Source of the DNA: Bacteriovoracaceae bacterium | GTDB taxonomy: Bacteria; Bdellovibrionota; Bacteriovoracia; Bacteriovoracales; Bacteriovoracaceae | Direction: 5' to 3' | Length of the DNA: 53,963 nucleotides | NCBI GenBank assembly: GCA_947446575.1 | Contig: CANFHC010000020.1 | Coordinates: forward strand, 1 to 53,963 | Shown: positions 44,036 through 53,594 of the stretch, piece after piece | How positions within the stretch are numbered: position 1 is the first letter of the stretch | Layout: every line of letters starts with the position of its first letter | Made by a program: the position numbers and the translations under genes | The notes under the pieces: model-generated | Seen by the model: the letters and a program-made list of their open reading frames with translations, nothing else | The model's database searches: none | Told to the model about the DNA's origin: nothing

Positions 44036-46531
44036 ATGTGTGCTAAAGCTGTTGCTAAGAAATCGGCTGCAAAAAAAACTCTGGCGACAAAACCAGTGGC
44101 TGTAAAAAAAACCGCGGTAAAGGCTAGTAAAGTTGTCGCTAAAAAAGCTACGGCTAAAGTTGATACTGAAGAAGTTGTCGTTTCATCAGCTAAGCTTGGA
44201 ACATACGATTTGGTCATTGTGGAGTCACCTTCAAAAGCAAAAACGATTAAAAAATATTTAGGAAGAGGCTATCAAGTTGTGGCTTCGAATGGTCACATAA
44301 AAGATCTTCCAAAATCAAAACTTGGGGTCGATGTTAAAGATGACTTCGCTCTCGATTTAGTCCCGATCACTGGAAAAAAAGATAAGATTGAACGCATTCA
44401 AGAGCTTGCTAAATACGCCAACCAAATTTACCTCGCGCCCGATATGGACCGCGAAGGAGAGGCGATCGCTTTCCATTTAGCAGAAGAAATTGGTAAAAAG
44501 AAAAAAATTCACCGAGTTGTATTTAACGCTGTTACAAAAACAGCCGTTAAGTTTGCTATTGATAATCCAACGGAACTCAATCAACCGATGTACGACTCAC
44601 AAAAAACGAGACGCGTCCTCGATCGTTTAGTGGGTTATAAAATCTCACCTATTCTATGGGATAAAGTGCAAAGAGGGATTTCAGCAGGGAGAGTTCAATC
44701 AGTTGCTCTAAGAGTAATTGTAGACCGCGAAGATCAAATCAAAGCTTTTACTCCAGAAAAATGGTTTTCAATTCAAGGTAAATTAGAAAAAAAGGATATT
44801 TCTTTTGACGTTCGTTATTACGGTGAAGAGGCCGGTAAAAAAACTGACCTCGATGGAAAGGACGCAGAAAAATTATCTCGTACTATTCTTTCAGATATTA
44901 AAGGAAAAGCTCTTAAAGCAATTATTGTCACGAAAAAAGAACGCAGACAAAATCCAACTGCACCTTTTACCACTTCTAAACTTCAACAGGAAGCAGCCAA
45001 TAAGTTAGGGTTTACTGCAAAGAAAACCATGATGATAGCCCAAATGCTTTATGAAGGGATTCAACTGCGCGATCATGGTCTGCAAGGTTTGATTACCTAC
45101 ATGAGAACGGACTCAGTGAGAACTGAGCCGGAAGCAATGAAAGATGTTCGTGAGTTCATTAAGAAAAAATACGGAAAAGATTTTTTATCTGCTGAAGAAA
45201 TTACCTATAAGAAAAAAGGAACCAGTAAAGTTCAAGATGCCCATGAGGCCATTCGCCCAACCTCACTAGAGTTTACTCCAGATGAAGTGCGTGGAGACTT
45301 AGATGCTGATCAACAAAAACTTTACGAGTTGATTTGGAATAAATTTATTTCATCTCAAATGTCACCAGCAGTTATTGATCAAACGACAGTTACATTTGAA
45401 GCTAATAAACATTTCTTCAAATCAAACGGATCCATTATTAAGTTCCCGGGATTTAGAACTGTTTACTTGGATTCTATTGCAGAAAAACAAAACAGAAAAA
45501 ATGAAGATTCTGAAGAAAGTGAAGAGCCGTCAAAATCAGGATTACTTCCTGAGATTGAAGAAGGTGAGATATTTGCTCCTAAAAAAGCTATTGATATGGA
45601 AGAGCATTGGACTTCGCCACCTCCAAGATTTAATGAAGCAAGTTTGGTCAAAGCTCTGGAAGAAGATGGAATTGGGCGCCCGTCTACGTATGCGGCGATC
45701 ATTTCTAATATTCAAGATAGAGGATACGTCGAAAAAACTGAAAACAGATTTATTCCGACGGAATTAGGAACAGTTGTTTGTAAAATGTTAGTGGAGAGCT
45801 TCCCTGACGTTATGGATATTGAATTCACAGCTAAGGTTGAAGAGCTTCTCGATAAAATCGAAGAAGGTGATGTAAGCTGGAAAAAAGTTTTGCGCGAATT
45901 TTGGAAAGGCTTCGAGCTCACTTTAGAAAAAGCTAAAGAAGAGATGAAGAACTTAAAAAAACAATCAATTCCAACGGGAGTTCATTGTCGCAAGTGCGCT
46001 GACGGTGAATACCAGATTAAATGGGGGAAAAACGGTCAGTTTTTCGCTTGTTCAAACTACCCGGACTGTAATTCTACAGAAGATTTTAAAAAGAACCTTG
46101 ATGGCTCTTATTTAATTATTGAAAAAGTTTTCGCTAATGATCCTTGTCCAACTTGTGGCAAGCGCATGGCGATTAAAAAAGGAAAATACGGAAAATTCCT
46201 AGCATGTGAAGACTACCCAACATGTGCTACCACATTGCCATTTACTCTTGATGTTCATTGCCCAGAATGCAAAGTTGGAAAGTTTGCTGAGAAGAAAAGC
46301 CGTTACGGAAAATTCTTTTACGGCTGCTCTAACTATCCGACGTGTTCAAACGCGATGTGGACTAAGCCTTTTCCATTTCCATGTTCAAAATGTGGATACG
46401 CAGTTATGGGAGAGAAGTTTACAAAGAAGAATGGAAAGCAATTAGAGTGTCCTAAGTGTCGTCATAGAGTTGATATGGCCGATACACCATTTCATGTAGA
46501 AGAACCAAGTGAAGAGCTTTTAGCAGAATAA
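44036..46531 (+). CDS. topA: DNA topoisomerase I with histone-like N-terminal tail
   Basis: 831 residues. The first ~55 residues are an Ala/Lys/Val repeat (e.g. KKTAVKASKVVAKKATAK), before the Toprim domain that begins LVIVESPSKAKTIKKYLG. Other landmarks are the catalytic Tyr Y355 in GLITYMRTDS and four C-terminal zinc ribbons (CRKC, CPTC, CPEC and CSKC pairs). It relaxes negative supercoils. The extra tail is unusual because Lys-rich tails of TopA are usually C-terminal; it may hold the enzyme on DNA. ATG 44036 gives the tail; no later start matches a ribosome site as well (CTAAGGTAAAAAAT). A terminator follows. Confidence 0.96.
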   Translation: MCAKAVAKKSAAKKTLATKPVAVKKTAVKASKVVAKKATAKVDTEEVVVSSAKLGTYDLVIVESPSKAKTIKKYLGRGYQVVASNGHIKDLPKSKLGVDVKDDFALDLVPITGKKDKIERIQELAKYANQIYLAPDMDREGEAIAFHLAEEIGKKKKIHRVVFNAVTKTAVKFAIDNPTELNQPMYDSQKTRRVLDRLVGYKISPILWDKVQRGISAGRVQSVALRVIVDREDQIKAFTPEKWFSIQGKLEKKDISFDVRYYGEEAGKKTDLDGKDAEKLSRTILSDIKGKALKAIIVTKKERRQNPTAPFTTSKLQQEAANKLGFTAKKTMMIAQMLYEGIQLRDHGLQGLITYMRTDSVRTEPEAMKDVREFIKKKYGKDFLSAEEITYKKKGTSKVQDAHEAIRPTSLEFTPDEVRGDLDADQQKLYELIWNKFISSQMSPAVIDQTTVTFEANKHFFKSNGSIIKFPGFRTVYLDSIAEKQNRKNEDSEESEEPSKSGLLPEIEEGEIFAPKKAIDMEEHWTSPPPRFNEASLVKALEEDGIGRPSTYAAIISNIQDRGYVEKTENRFIPTELGTVVCKMLVESFPDVMDIEFTAKVEELLDKIEEGDVSWKKVLREFWKGFELTLEKAKEEMKNLKKQSIPTGVHCRKCADGEYQIKWGKNGQFFACSNYPDCNSTEDFKKNLDGSYLIIEKVFANDPCPTCGKRMAIKKGKYGKFLACEDYPTCATTLPFTLDVHCPECKVGKFAEKKSRYGKFFYGCSNYPTCSNAMWTKPFPFPCSKCGYAVMGEKFTKKNGKQLECPKCRHRVDMADTPFHVEEPSEELLAE

Positions 46532-46559
46532 AAAAGGGGCCTAATGAGGCCCCTTTTTT
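46531..46559. terminator. Bidirectional intrinsic terminator
   Basis: GGGGCCT (46536-46542) pairs with AGGCCCC (46547-46553) over an AATG loop, with AAAAA before and TTTTTT after. The flanking A and T runs make it work for both topA and the convergent minus-strand gene ending at 46566. Confidence 0.92.
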
Positions 46560-46565
46560 ATATAC

Positions 46566-48605
46566 TTAAAAATAATAAATTAGCGAAATTTTCTGTCTTG
46601 TTTCTGATCTTTCACCATTACCGAATCCGTTAATTTCTCCTGCACGGTAATTTCTTTCAACAGCAAATCTGATTTTGATATTTGCATTTATAGCACATTC
46701 AATAAATATTTCAGCATTGGCGATTTGATCATTGAGATCTAATTGTTTAAGGGCAACTCCTAGATCTCTTTGTCGTGCGTTTGTGTTAATTGCGTTTGTT
46801 GCCGAGAGCTTCACACCAGCAGACCACTTCCCGTACTCTAGGATGACTTGACCTTGAGTTGTAGTACCCCAACCATGATAATAATCGGAGTCACCGAGTG
46901 TTTTTACAATGTCTTCAGCTCCATTGGCAGCTTTATATTTTTCAATCATAAAAGATTTCATCATAACTGAGTCACCCCAAAAGTCTAAACTTGAAGTGAT
47001 TTTAAATCCCTTGTAGTAGTTAGTAATTTTTGCAGTTGTTCCAATAATATGGACAATACCCATGAAATCGTTTTGTGAGGCTTGATTATTTTTAATATCA
47101 AGAGCTGCTGAAGCTCCTACATAAAATGAATATCCAGTTAGTTGTTTATTTGCATCAAGATCAATTTTCTTATTGTAATAAGCGGCCATAACTACTTTTG
47201 CAAAAATATCATATTGATTAGAAATTGCATCCGTTGGTGCATCGAAAGTAAATTGAGTTTCAACTATATCTTTGATGAAACGCACTTCGTGGCCTGGTTC
47301 AACTGAGAATGGAATTAAGTTAACTTCATTATGGATTCCAATTCTTTTTTCACTTTTTCCATCAATGGTTTTAATGGTTCCTATTTCAATTTCAAATTTA
47401 CCATCAGTAATTGGATCATCTGCAGATTCAATGTCTGTATCATGGCCTGAGAGGGCCTTACCATTAAATGCTTCTGCTAATTTTTTGGGACTTTTCCATG
47501 CCCACCCAATAGTGTTTCTAAACCATTTAGGAGCTTTGTGATCAATATAATTCCCCATCTGATGAAGGGACTCAGCTAAAATTGCTCCACCTGTTGAAGT
47601 AAAAATTTGGTCATTAATTGAAAAAACTTCTCGCCACTCTACTAGGGTTTCCCATGCAGTTGAACCAGCGATACTACACAAGTAGGATTCTAGTGCTGTA
47701 AATCCAGCACCTCTACATTCAAGATAATAAACGACACCTGCATACACATGGTTTCGGTTTACACCCCAACCATTGTCATCGTATCTAAACATTGTTCCGG
47801 CCGTTATCTTGTTGGAGAAAACTTTTATCATATTTTCACGGTTATAGTCGAAATCTTGGGAGTTCGTAGATAAATAATTATAGCCGTACCACCCAAAACT
47901 TAAAGTTGCAAAAAGTTCAGAACCTACAGTTAAAAACTTTTTTGTTTTAGGTGTCCAATATTTTGATCTAGTTAATTTTTTGTAAAAATTTTCTCTAGTT
48001 CCATCACGATCAGCATTGTAGGCAATATTAGCGTCTTGATAAATTAAATCGACGAGCGTATCTCTAATTAATTCTAAGTTATTTATTGAAAATGATGACG
48101 CTAGTAATTTTTCTTTTAGGTCATATTGAAAGTTTTGAGTGTAGGAAATATTCCAACCAACTTTACTAACAAAATTTTTATCTAATTGATTAATATTAAT
48201 TAAAGTTGTTCTAATTTTACCATCTAGCTCTCGAACTAAGTTCAGTTGAAAGTCTGGATTTATTTCACTAATTTTATCTTGAATTAAGTAATCTGTTCCT
48301 GGATGTTCTTCATCTTTTAAAAAACAGTGCGATTGTGTCGATACTCCATAGATTGAGTTAATTGTTGCAGCTGTATCGCTACATAATCTTTTTGCCCAAG
48401 CTCCAGTAAGCACAGAGTTGTGTTCAACTTTTATAATGAATTTATATTTTTTCTGAGTTTGACTTTCAATTGTTTGATTGTCTGGGTGAAGAATTTTTAA
48501 TAAGTCTTGCTGACTTAATTTGAGATTAAGTTTGCTTTCAGAAAAAGCAGCTGATGTAAAAAAAATAGTTGAAACTAGGAGGATACAACCAATCATCTTT
48601 TTCAT
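46566..48605 (-). CDS. Exported DUF3943-like envelope protein
   Basis: 679 residues with a signal peptide (about 1-22). Residues 285-345 match the DUF3943 pattern: a basic-His stretch NRNHVYAG, an Arg in ECRGAG, STAWETLVEW, and NDQIFTSTGGAILAES. The domain name rests on these spacings. The C-terminal ~250 residues show alternating strands of an outer-membrane barrel and end in an aromatic Tyr-Tyr-Phe, as barrels do. It may be an outer-membrane protein of unknown role. It is not cotranscribed with a recognised gene. Confidence 0.65.
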   Translation of the reverse strand: MKKMIGCILLVSTIFFTSAAFSESKLNLKLSQQDLLKILHPDNQTIESQTQKKYKFIIKVEHNSVLTGAWAKRLCSDTAATINSIYGVSTQSHCFLKDEEHPGTDYLIQDKISEINPDFQLNLVRELDGKIRTTLININQLDKNFVSKVGWNISYTQNFQYDLKEKLLASSFSINNLELIRDTLVDLIYQDANIAYNADRDGTRENFYKKLTRSKYWTPKTKKFLTVGSELFATLSFGWYGYNYLSTNSQDFDYNRENMIKVFSNKITAGTMFRYDDNGWGVNRNHVYAGVVYYLECRGAGFTALESYLCSIAGSTAWETLVEWREVFSINDQIFTSTGGAILAESLHQMGNYIDHKAPKWFRNTIGWAWKSPKKLAEAFNGKALSGHDTDIESADDPITDGKFEIEIGTIKTIDGKSEKRIGIHNEVNLIPFSVEPGHEVRFIKDIVETQFTFDAPTDAISNQYDIFAKVVMAAYYNKKIDLDANKQLTGYSFYVGASAALDIKNNQASQNDFMGIVHIIGTTAKITNYYKGFKITSSLDFWGDSVMMKSFMIEKYKAANGAEDIVKTLGDSDYYHGWGTTTQGQVILEYGKWSAGVKLSATNAINTNARQRDLGVALKQLDLNDQIANAEIFIECAINANIKIRFAVERNYRAGEINGFGNGERSETRQKISLIYYF

Positions 48606-48766
48606 TTATATCTCGTTTTTTTTTAAGAGTTAATTTATATTAGCAATAAAAGGGCCATTTGAAGTTACAACTAATGAGAAGTTAACTCTTCTATATAAGA
48701 AGATTGATTTCAGTTGAGGTGTTTAAAGTTTAGACAGCTATCTGAGTAAAAAATAGTCAGGCAGAT

Positions 48767-49549
48767 TTATTTTAGAGATGTAGGCTCTTGTATTGTTTTT
48801 AAAACAAAGGGAGCATTAAAGTTTTTTATAGATAAATTCCTATTTTCTAATACAGATAGAAAAATTGGCGAGACATTTTCATTCAGTGATATTCTCGGAA
48901 GTTGTAGTCGATTACAAGCATAATCCACCAGTGCATCAACCACTTCTTCATTGCCAAAATTAAATGGTTTTAAAACTAGAAACCATCGTCGCATATCCGC
49001 AAGATATTTATAGGGAGCAATATTGTATTGATCATTATTTGTTTCATAACGAGCAAGTGTATCGTTGAAATCAACCAGCCATCTATTCAATTCAATTTTT
49101 ATGCTCGCACCTTTGTAAAATACAAGAGTAGATGAATAAAAATTTTTATCAGCACATTGCTTAGTTTTCTCAAGAACGAGAAGTGGATAACCTTCATTAC
49201 TTTGTAAATCGTAATCATCTAATAAATTCAATAGCGACTCATTTAACTTTTTATCTTCACAAGTAAAAATCATTTTAGGATTTGTTTCTCCATTTTCAAC
49301 TCGTAGTTTTCCAATGTCAGGATGATGGCTAAATAAAATTTTTCCTTCAAAGAGGGATTTGTGCATTTTTAAAAGGTCTCTATATTCAAGGCCTATTGGA
49401 TTAAAATTGTATAGGACATTTGGTGATGAAAAATTTAATAAATAAAGATCTTGGGCTTTGCATTCTTGGGTAAAAGGTTGCATTGCCTCTGAACAGGCAA
49501 AGGCCCTTAAACAACTTATAAAAGTTAATATTGCTATAGAAATTCGCAT
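48767..49549 (-). CDS. Secreted protein, unknown function
   Basis: 260 residues from ATG 49549: signal peptide (RISIAILTFISCLRAFA, cleavage near residue 18). The mature part has few Cys and no recognised domain; it is rich in Leu, Asn and Tyr, with a segment LVDYACNRLQLPRISLN. An earlier ATG at 49570 would put polar residues before the n-region. It stands alone between the DUF3943-like gene and the divergent transporter gene. I do not recognise the family. Confidence 0.6.
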   Translation of the reverse strand: MRISIAILTFISCLRAFACSEAMQPFTQECKAQDLYLLNFSSPNVLYNFNPIGLEYRDLLKMHKSLFEGKILFSHHPDIGKLRVENGETNPKMIFTCEDKKLNESLLNLLDDYDLQSNEGYPLLVLEKTKQCADKNFYSSTLVFYKGASIKIELNRWLVDFNDTLARYETNNDQYNIAPYKYLADMRRWFLVLKPFNFGNEEVVDALVDYACNRLQLPRISLNENVSPIFLSVLENRNLSIKNFNAPFVLKTIQEPTSLK

Positions 49550-49653
49550 AAAATAACTTATATCACTCAAATGACGAACTTGATGAAGGTGAGAAAAAAT
49601 TATACCCTAAGGGACTCTAGTCAAAGAATATCAAAGAGATTTCAAAAGGATAT

Positions 49654-50823
49654 ATGAAGCCTAAAATCATCACAAGGACCGTTTTACTCTTGTCCGTTAT
49701 CAGTTTTTTTGGAGATATTGCCAGCGAACTCCTGTATCCGATTATGCCTCTCTACTTAAAAAGTATTGGAATGGGAGCACTTTATATTGGAATGTTGGAA
49801 GGACTAGCAGATGCAATCGCAGGACTTTCGAAAACCTATTTTGGCAAACTCTCAGACGTGAGTGGCAGAAGAATGCCCTTTGTTTGGTTTGGGTATGTAC
49901 TTTCGAGTTTTTCAAAAGCGGCCATTGGGCTATTTGCGAATCCAGCGTGGGTTCTTTTTACCCGATCTTCTGATCGACTTGGAAAAGGAGTTCGCACCGC
50001 CTCAAGAGATGCAATGCTCTCTGATGAAGCGACTCCGCAAACCAAGGGAGCTGTATTTGGATTTCATAGATCCTTAGATACTCTGGGAGCTTTTGTAGGC
50101 CCCATCCTCGCATTAGTTTATATAAATTATCATCCTGGTGAGTATCGAAAGCTTTTTGCTTTCGCTTTGATACCTGCTATTTTTGTTGTGATCTCTCTAG
50201 CGTTTGTGAAAGAAAAAAGATCTGTTAAGAAAGTTGAAAAAGGAAATCTCTTTTGGAGCTCTTTAACCTATTGGAAAATTGCCACACCTGAGTACAAAAG
50301 AATTATTAGCTTAATTCTTGTTTTCACTTTAATGAATTCTTCTGACATGTTTTTGTTATTGAAGGCCCGTGAGAGTGGTTTATCCGATGTTCAGACAATA
50401 TCACTTTATATTTTTTATAATTTAATTTATGCCGGAAGCTCTTATCCTATTGGTGTGCTATCTGATAACTGGGGAAAGAAAAAGATTTTTCTTATGGGAA
50501 TGGTCTTTTTCATTATCACTTATGCAGCAATGGCATTTAATACGCGCCTTGAATATTTTTACCTTATCTTTGTTTTTTACGGATTATTTGCTGCTGCCAC
50601 TGAAGGAATCACAAAGGCGTGGATCAGTAATCTTTGCCAAAAAGAAGACCTGGCAACTGCACTGGGCTTCCAATCTACCAGCCAGAGTCTCGCGGCGATG
50701 CTCGCAAGCTTCACAGCTGGAGCAATTTGGATGACTTGCGGGGCTCCTTATGTTTTTGCTTTTTCCTCCTTGGGCGCAACTGTCGTAGCTGTTATACTAG
50801 CTCGAGAGAGGGTCATTGAATGA
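49654..50823 (+). CDS. Major facilitator superfamily transporter
   Basis: 389 residues with about 12 membrane helices. The family loop between TM2 and TM3 reads KLSDVSGRRMPFVW, and the cytoplasmic stretch FTRSSDRLGKGVRTASRDAMLSD is a signature of a particular MFS group that I cannot tie to a substrate. The later loop VLSDNWGKKKI repeats the first in the second half. Its stop overlaps the metzincin-like gene by ATGA, so the two are translationally coupled. Confidence 0.85.
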   Translation: MKPKIITRTVLLLSVISFFGDIASELLYPIMPLYLKSIGMGALYIGMLEGLADAIAGLSKTYFGKLSDVSGRRMPFVWFGYVLSSFSKAAIGLFANPAWVLFTRSSDRLGKGVRTASRDAMLSDEATPQTKGAVFGFHRSLDTLGAFVGPILALVYINYHPGEYRKLFAFALIPAIFVVISLAFVKEKRSVKKVEKGNLFWSSLTYWKIATPEYKRIISLILVFTLMNSSDMFLLLKARESGLSDVQTISLYIFYNLIYAGSSYPIGVLSDNWGKKKIFLMGMVFFIITYAAMAFNTRLEYFYLIFVFYGLFAAATEGITKAWISNLCQKEDLATALGFQSTSQSLAAMLASFTAGAIWMTCGAPYVFAFSSLGATVVAVILARERVIE

Positions 50824-52466
50824 AAAACTTATTACTAGCTTTAATTCTCCTTTTTTCCCATCCTACATTAGCTCTAGATCAAAAATATATTTTGAAGACT
50901 GAGCTTTTAAAAGACGGAATAAAAAAAGTTCATGTTGATATAAATCTAGATGGAATTGCCGATCGAATTGAAACTTACAAAGGTGAGCAGTTAATTGCCA
51001 TTGAAAATGATACAAAGAAAAATGGAAATTTTGATGAATGGATAATGTATTCTGCTTTCGAAAGTGTTGATAAACCTATTCAAGTGACAAAAAAAGATAC
51101 TAATGGAGATGGAAAAATTGATCGCATTGAAAGCGTCTATAAAGATCTATTGCACAAGCTATTAATAACGAGTGTTGAAATAGATTCAAAGTATACCGGA
51201 AAGTTTGATGTGAAATATTCAAACTCAACTGAACTTAACCAAAAAAAAGATGAAATAAATTGTGCAGCTGAAAGAAGTTTTGTCGATGATAAACTTCTTA
51301 AACTAAGTTCCCAAGTTGATGATGCTAATAAGTTAAATGCCGGTGGATATATTATTACAGAAAAAGGATATAAGGTTCACAAGTCTTGCATGGATCGTTG
51401 GGGAGCAGAGGGTTTTCCGAAGTTACTCAAAACAAGTATGGATAAGGGAATGCAGTGCTTAGCTGATCTTGCTCAAAAAAATGCCAGCGCAAATGCAACA
51501 CCAAATGGTGCTAAAATAAATCTCGAAAATTTAAAATATCTTCAGCAATCTAAAGGTGTCTCAATTGTTTGTGATGAAGATAGAAGTGGAGGTTGGGCTG
51601 GAGTGGCTGGGCATGCTTCAACTATGCCAACTGATACAATGAAAAATGGAAAAGTTAAATTTCCTTTTATTTCACTCAATCCAAATGATCCCAAAAATAA
51701 ATTAAAACCCACACCAGATGAAACCAATGAAATGATGGCGACTATTTTTCATGAACAACTTCACAATTTGGGATTTAGACATGGATCAGGAGTAGAGTTT
51801 CCTTATACGTGTGAAGTCTGTTGTGTGGCCAGTGATAAGCCTGATCAGAAGGCCGCTGCTTGTAAAGTTTGTGCCGGAGCTTATCTTGGAAGTGGAGATA
51901 AAACTTACGTCAATGACATGATTACTTTCATGAGAAAAGGTGGACAAAGTGATTTAGCATTAAAAGCGGCTATGACTTATTTAAAAGAAGTTCCGGGTGA
52001 CCGAGTAGGGATTTTTGCTTTTGCTGATGCTACGACAGATACATTTTCTCCCATGGGAATGCAGATGGCAGTCATTTTAAAAAAGAAATTTGAAGATTTA
52101 TCAGTTGAAGAAAAAGCCCATTTAGCTGAGGCTGAAAAAAGTTTTAAATATGGAAGTGCTGATTTAGTTGATCCTTCTATTGTTGAACTTTCAAAGTTTG
52201 TGGCCCAGGGATATGTAACTCATTATTATGATCACAATACTAAAAGTGCATTGGATAATATCGAAAAGAATAAAGCAATGATTGTTGTTTTAGACAAAAA
52301 ACAAAAAGAAGCAGAGAAAGCCAAAAGCAATAAAAAATATATGTATGATAATTTAAAAGCCGAGTACAAGGCTATGCTCGTTGATATCTGGCTTAACGAT
52401 CGACCAGCAGACAGCCCTGAGAGTAAAAGGGCTTACAAAATTCTTAATGATTTAAAATTGATTTAA
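50820..52466 (+). CDS. Secreted metzincin-like metallopeptidase
   Basis: 548 residues with a signal peptide (about 1-18). The N-terminal part contains two acidic repeats (NLDGIADRIE, DTNGDGKIDRIE) that look like calcium- or EF-like loops. The active-site helix is HEQLHNLGFRH, which fits the metzincin consensus HExxHxxGxxH exactly (H311, E312, H315, G318, H321). A Cys-rich stretch (CEVCC, CKVC) follows within 30 residues. I infer an exported zinc endopeptidase; no further metzincin Met-turn could be assigned. It is coupled to the MFS gene. Stop codons of this and the next, convergent gene are back to back. Confidence 0.75.
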   Translation: MKNLLLALILLFSHPTLALDQKYILKTELLKDGIKKVHVDINLDGIADRIETYKGEQLIAIENDTKKNGNFDEWIMYSAFESVDKPIQVTKKDTNGDGKIDRIESVYKDLLHKLLITSVEIDSKYTGKFDVKYSNSTELNQKKDEINCAAERSFVDDKLLKLSSQVDDANKLNAGGYIITEKGYKVHKSCMDRWGAEGFPKLLKTSMDKGMQCLADLAQKNASANATPNGAKINLENLKYLQQSKGVSIVCDEDRSGGWAGVAGHASTMPTDTMKNGKVKFPFISLNPNDPKNKLKPTPDETNEMMATIFHEQLHNLGFRHGSGVEFPYTCEVCCVASDKPDQKAAACKVCAGAYLGSGDKTYVNDMITFMRKGGQSDLALKAAMTYLKEVPGDRVGIFAFADATTDTFSPMGMQMAVILKKKFEDLSVEEKAHLAEAEKSFKYGSADLVDPSIVELSKFVAQGYVTHYYDHNTKSALDNIEKNKAMIVVLDKKQKEAEKAKSNKKYMYDNLKAEYKAMLVDIWLNDRPADSPESKRAYKILNDLKLI

Positions 52467-53348
52467 TTAGCAAATATTTTTAGCAAAAGAATAAATTCCC
52501 GCTGGTAAAATTCGATCATCGTTAGAGTGACGGACGCCAAGTTCACCAACCACAATTTCTTTTTTTGAACGATGATCGTTCATCAAATTTCGAAGTGCCT
52601 CGGATTGAACACCATGAGTATGTGAAGAGAGGAAGAAAAAACTTTTCTCTCTTGTGAGAACATTAAAACAATCGCTCACAAGCTCATAAATCATTTGATC
52701 AAATTCCCAAACTTCTTTATTTGCCCCGTGACCCCAGCTCGGAGGATCTGCTAAAATTCCGTCGTACTTAAATCCTTTGCGAAGAGAGTGTTTAACGAAT
52801 GCTTTAACATCTTCTTGCACGAATTTTATTTTTTTCATATCGAGCTTTGAAAGCTCAGCATTTTCTCGTCCCCAAGTTAGAACTCCTTTACTAGAATCCA
52901 CATGAAAGACTTCTGCGCCGGTTGCCGCAACAGCCAGACTTGCGCACCCAGTGTAGCCAAAGAGATTTAGAAACTTCAAAGGTCGCCCTAATTCAGCTTG
53001 TAGGCGAGTGCTCTCGGTCGTGAGCAAATCCCAAACAGCGCGTTGCTCGAAGAAAACTCCACAATGACCAAATGAAGTGAATTTCAATTTGAATTTTAAC
53101 TTATCGTGTTCAATCAATAGACCTTGAGGCTCTTTGTCCCCGCGGTGTTTCCACGTTCCACCACCGTCAGATTTGCGAATACAGACAGATGTAGCTTTCT
53201 TCCATTCGCTCTCAGGGAGCCGCGGGGCCCAGATAGCCTGGGGCGATGGGCGCTCGAGTATCGCCCCTGCAATGATTTCTAGCTTTTTGCCATATCCTGA
53301 ATCCAACAACTCATAGCCTTGGATTTTCTCAGAAGTAAGATTTTTCAT
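52467..53348 (-). CDS. Class I SAM-dependent methyltransferase (RlmI-like)
   Basis: 293 residues with a Rossmann methyltransferase: LKFLNLFGYTGCASL for the SAM loop, FHVDSSKGVL for the acidic loop, VQEDVKAF, and ADPPSWGHG, the catalytic DPPS motif. These match the RlmI/RlmK-like group that methylates 23S rRNA, although the usual N-terminal PUA domain is not seen: the first 120 residues are compact and variable. The substrate is unproven. Start uses ATG 53348, with no strong ribosome site visible; the divergent tRNA promoter lies about 30 bases beyond. Confidence 0.85.
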   Translation of the reverse strand: MKNLTSEKIQGYELLDSGYGKKLEIIAGAILERPSPQAIWAPRLPESEWKKATSVCIRKSDGGGTWKHRGDKEPQGLLIEHDKLKFKLKFTSFGHCGVFFEQRAVWDLLTTESTRLQAELGRPLKFLNLFGYTGCASLAVAATGAEVFHVDSSKGVLTWGRENAELSKLDMKKIKFVQEDVKAFVKHSLRKGFKYDGILADPPSWGHGANKEVWEFDQMIYELVSDCFNVLTREKSFFFLSSHTHGVQSEALRNLMNDHRSKKEIVVGELGVRHSNDDRILPAGIYSFAKNIC

Positions 53349-53360
53349 GAATTTTTAATA

Positions 53361-53386
53361 TATTAGACTTCGCCACTTGTCTAATA
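53361..53386. repeat. Inverted repeat over the tRNA promoter -35 box
   Basis: TATTAGAC (53361-53368) and GTCTAATA (53379-53386) are perfect 8-base inverted arms with a 10-base centre. The right arm overlaps the TTGTCT -35 box of the tRNA-Arg promoter. It lies between the divergent methyltransferase gene and the tRNA and could be an operator for either. Confidence 0.45.
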
Positions 53387-53405
53387 GACTTGAAATTTTT
53401 ATACT
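53377..53405 (+). promoter_or_regulatory. Promoter of tRNA-Arg
   Basis: TTGTCT (53377-53382) and TATACT (53400-53405) are 17 bases apart, and the tRNA begins 20 bases after the -10 box. This is a close sigma-70 match in the position expected for a stand-alone tRNA gene. Confidence 0.7.
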
Positions 53406-53425
53406 GAATTATCTTCAAAATCCAC

Positions 53426-53502
53426 GCACCCTTAGCTCAGCTGGATAGAGTAGCTGGCTTCGAACCAGTTGGTCGGGAGTTCGAATCTCTCAGGGTGCGC
53501 CA
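53426..53502 (+). tRNA. tRNA-Arg(UCG)
   Basis: A full cloverleaf: acceptor GCACCCT pairs with AGGGTGC, D arm GCTC/GAGT, anticodon stem GCTGG/CCAGT around loop CTTCGAA with anticodon TCG, T stem GGGAG/CTCTC with the TTCGAAT loop, discriminator G and an encoded CCA. It reads CGA and probably CGG. It stands alone. Confidence 0.96.
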
Positions 53503-53594
53503 TTAAAAAAGCTCTACAATTTCAGAATATTGCAAGACGACCCAAAGAGATGACTCGAACTTGTCGTAGACTCTTCTGTTAGGTAAAATTTTGT

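Noticed and set aside
44014-44217. Minus-strand ORF opposite the start of topA
   Set aside because: It is the antisense of the Lys/Ala codon-rich tail and has low-complexity Thr/Ala/Phe content, without a ribosome site.
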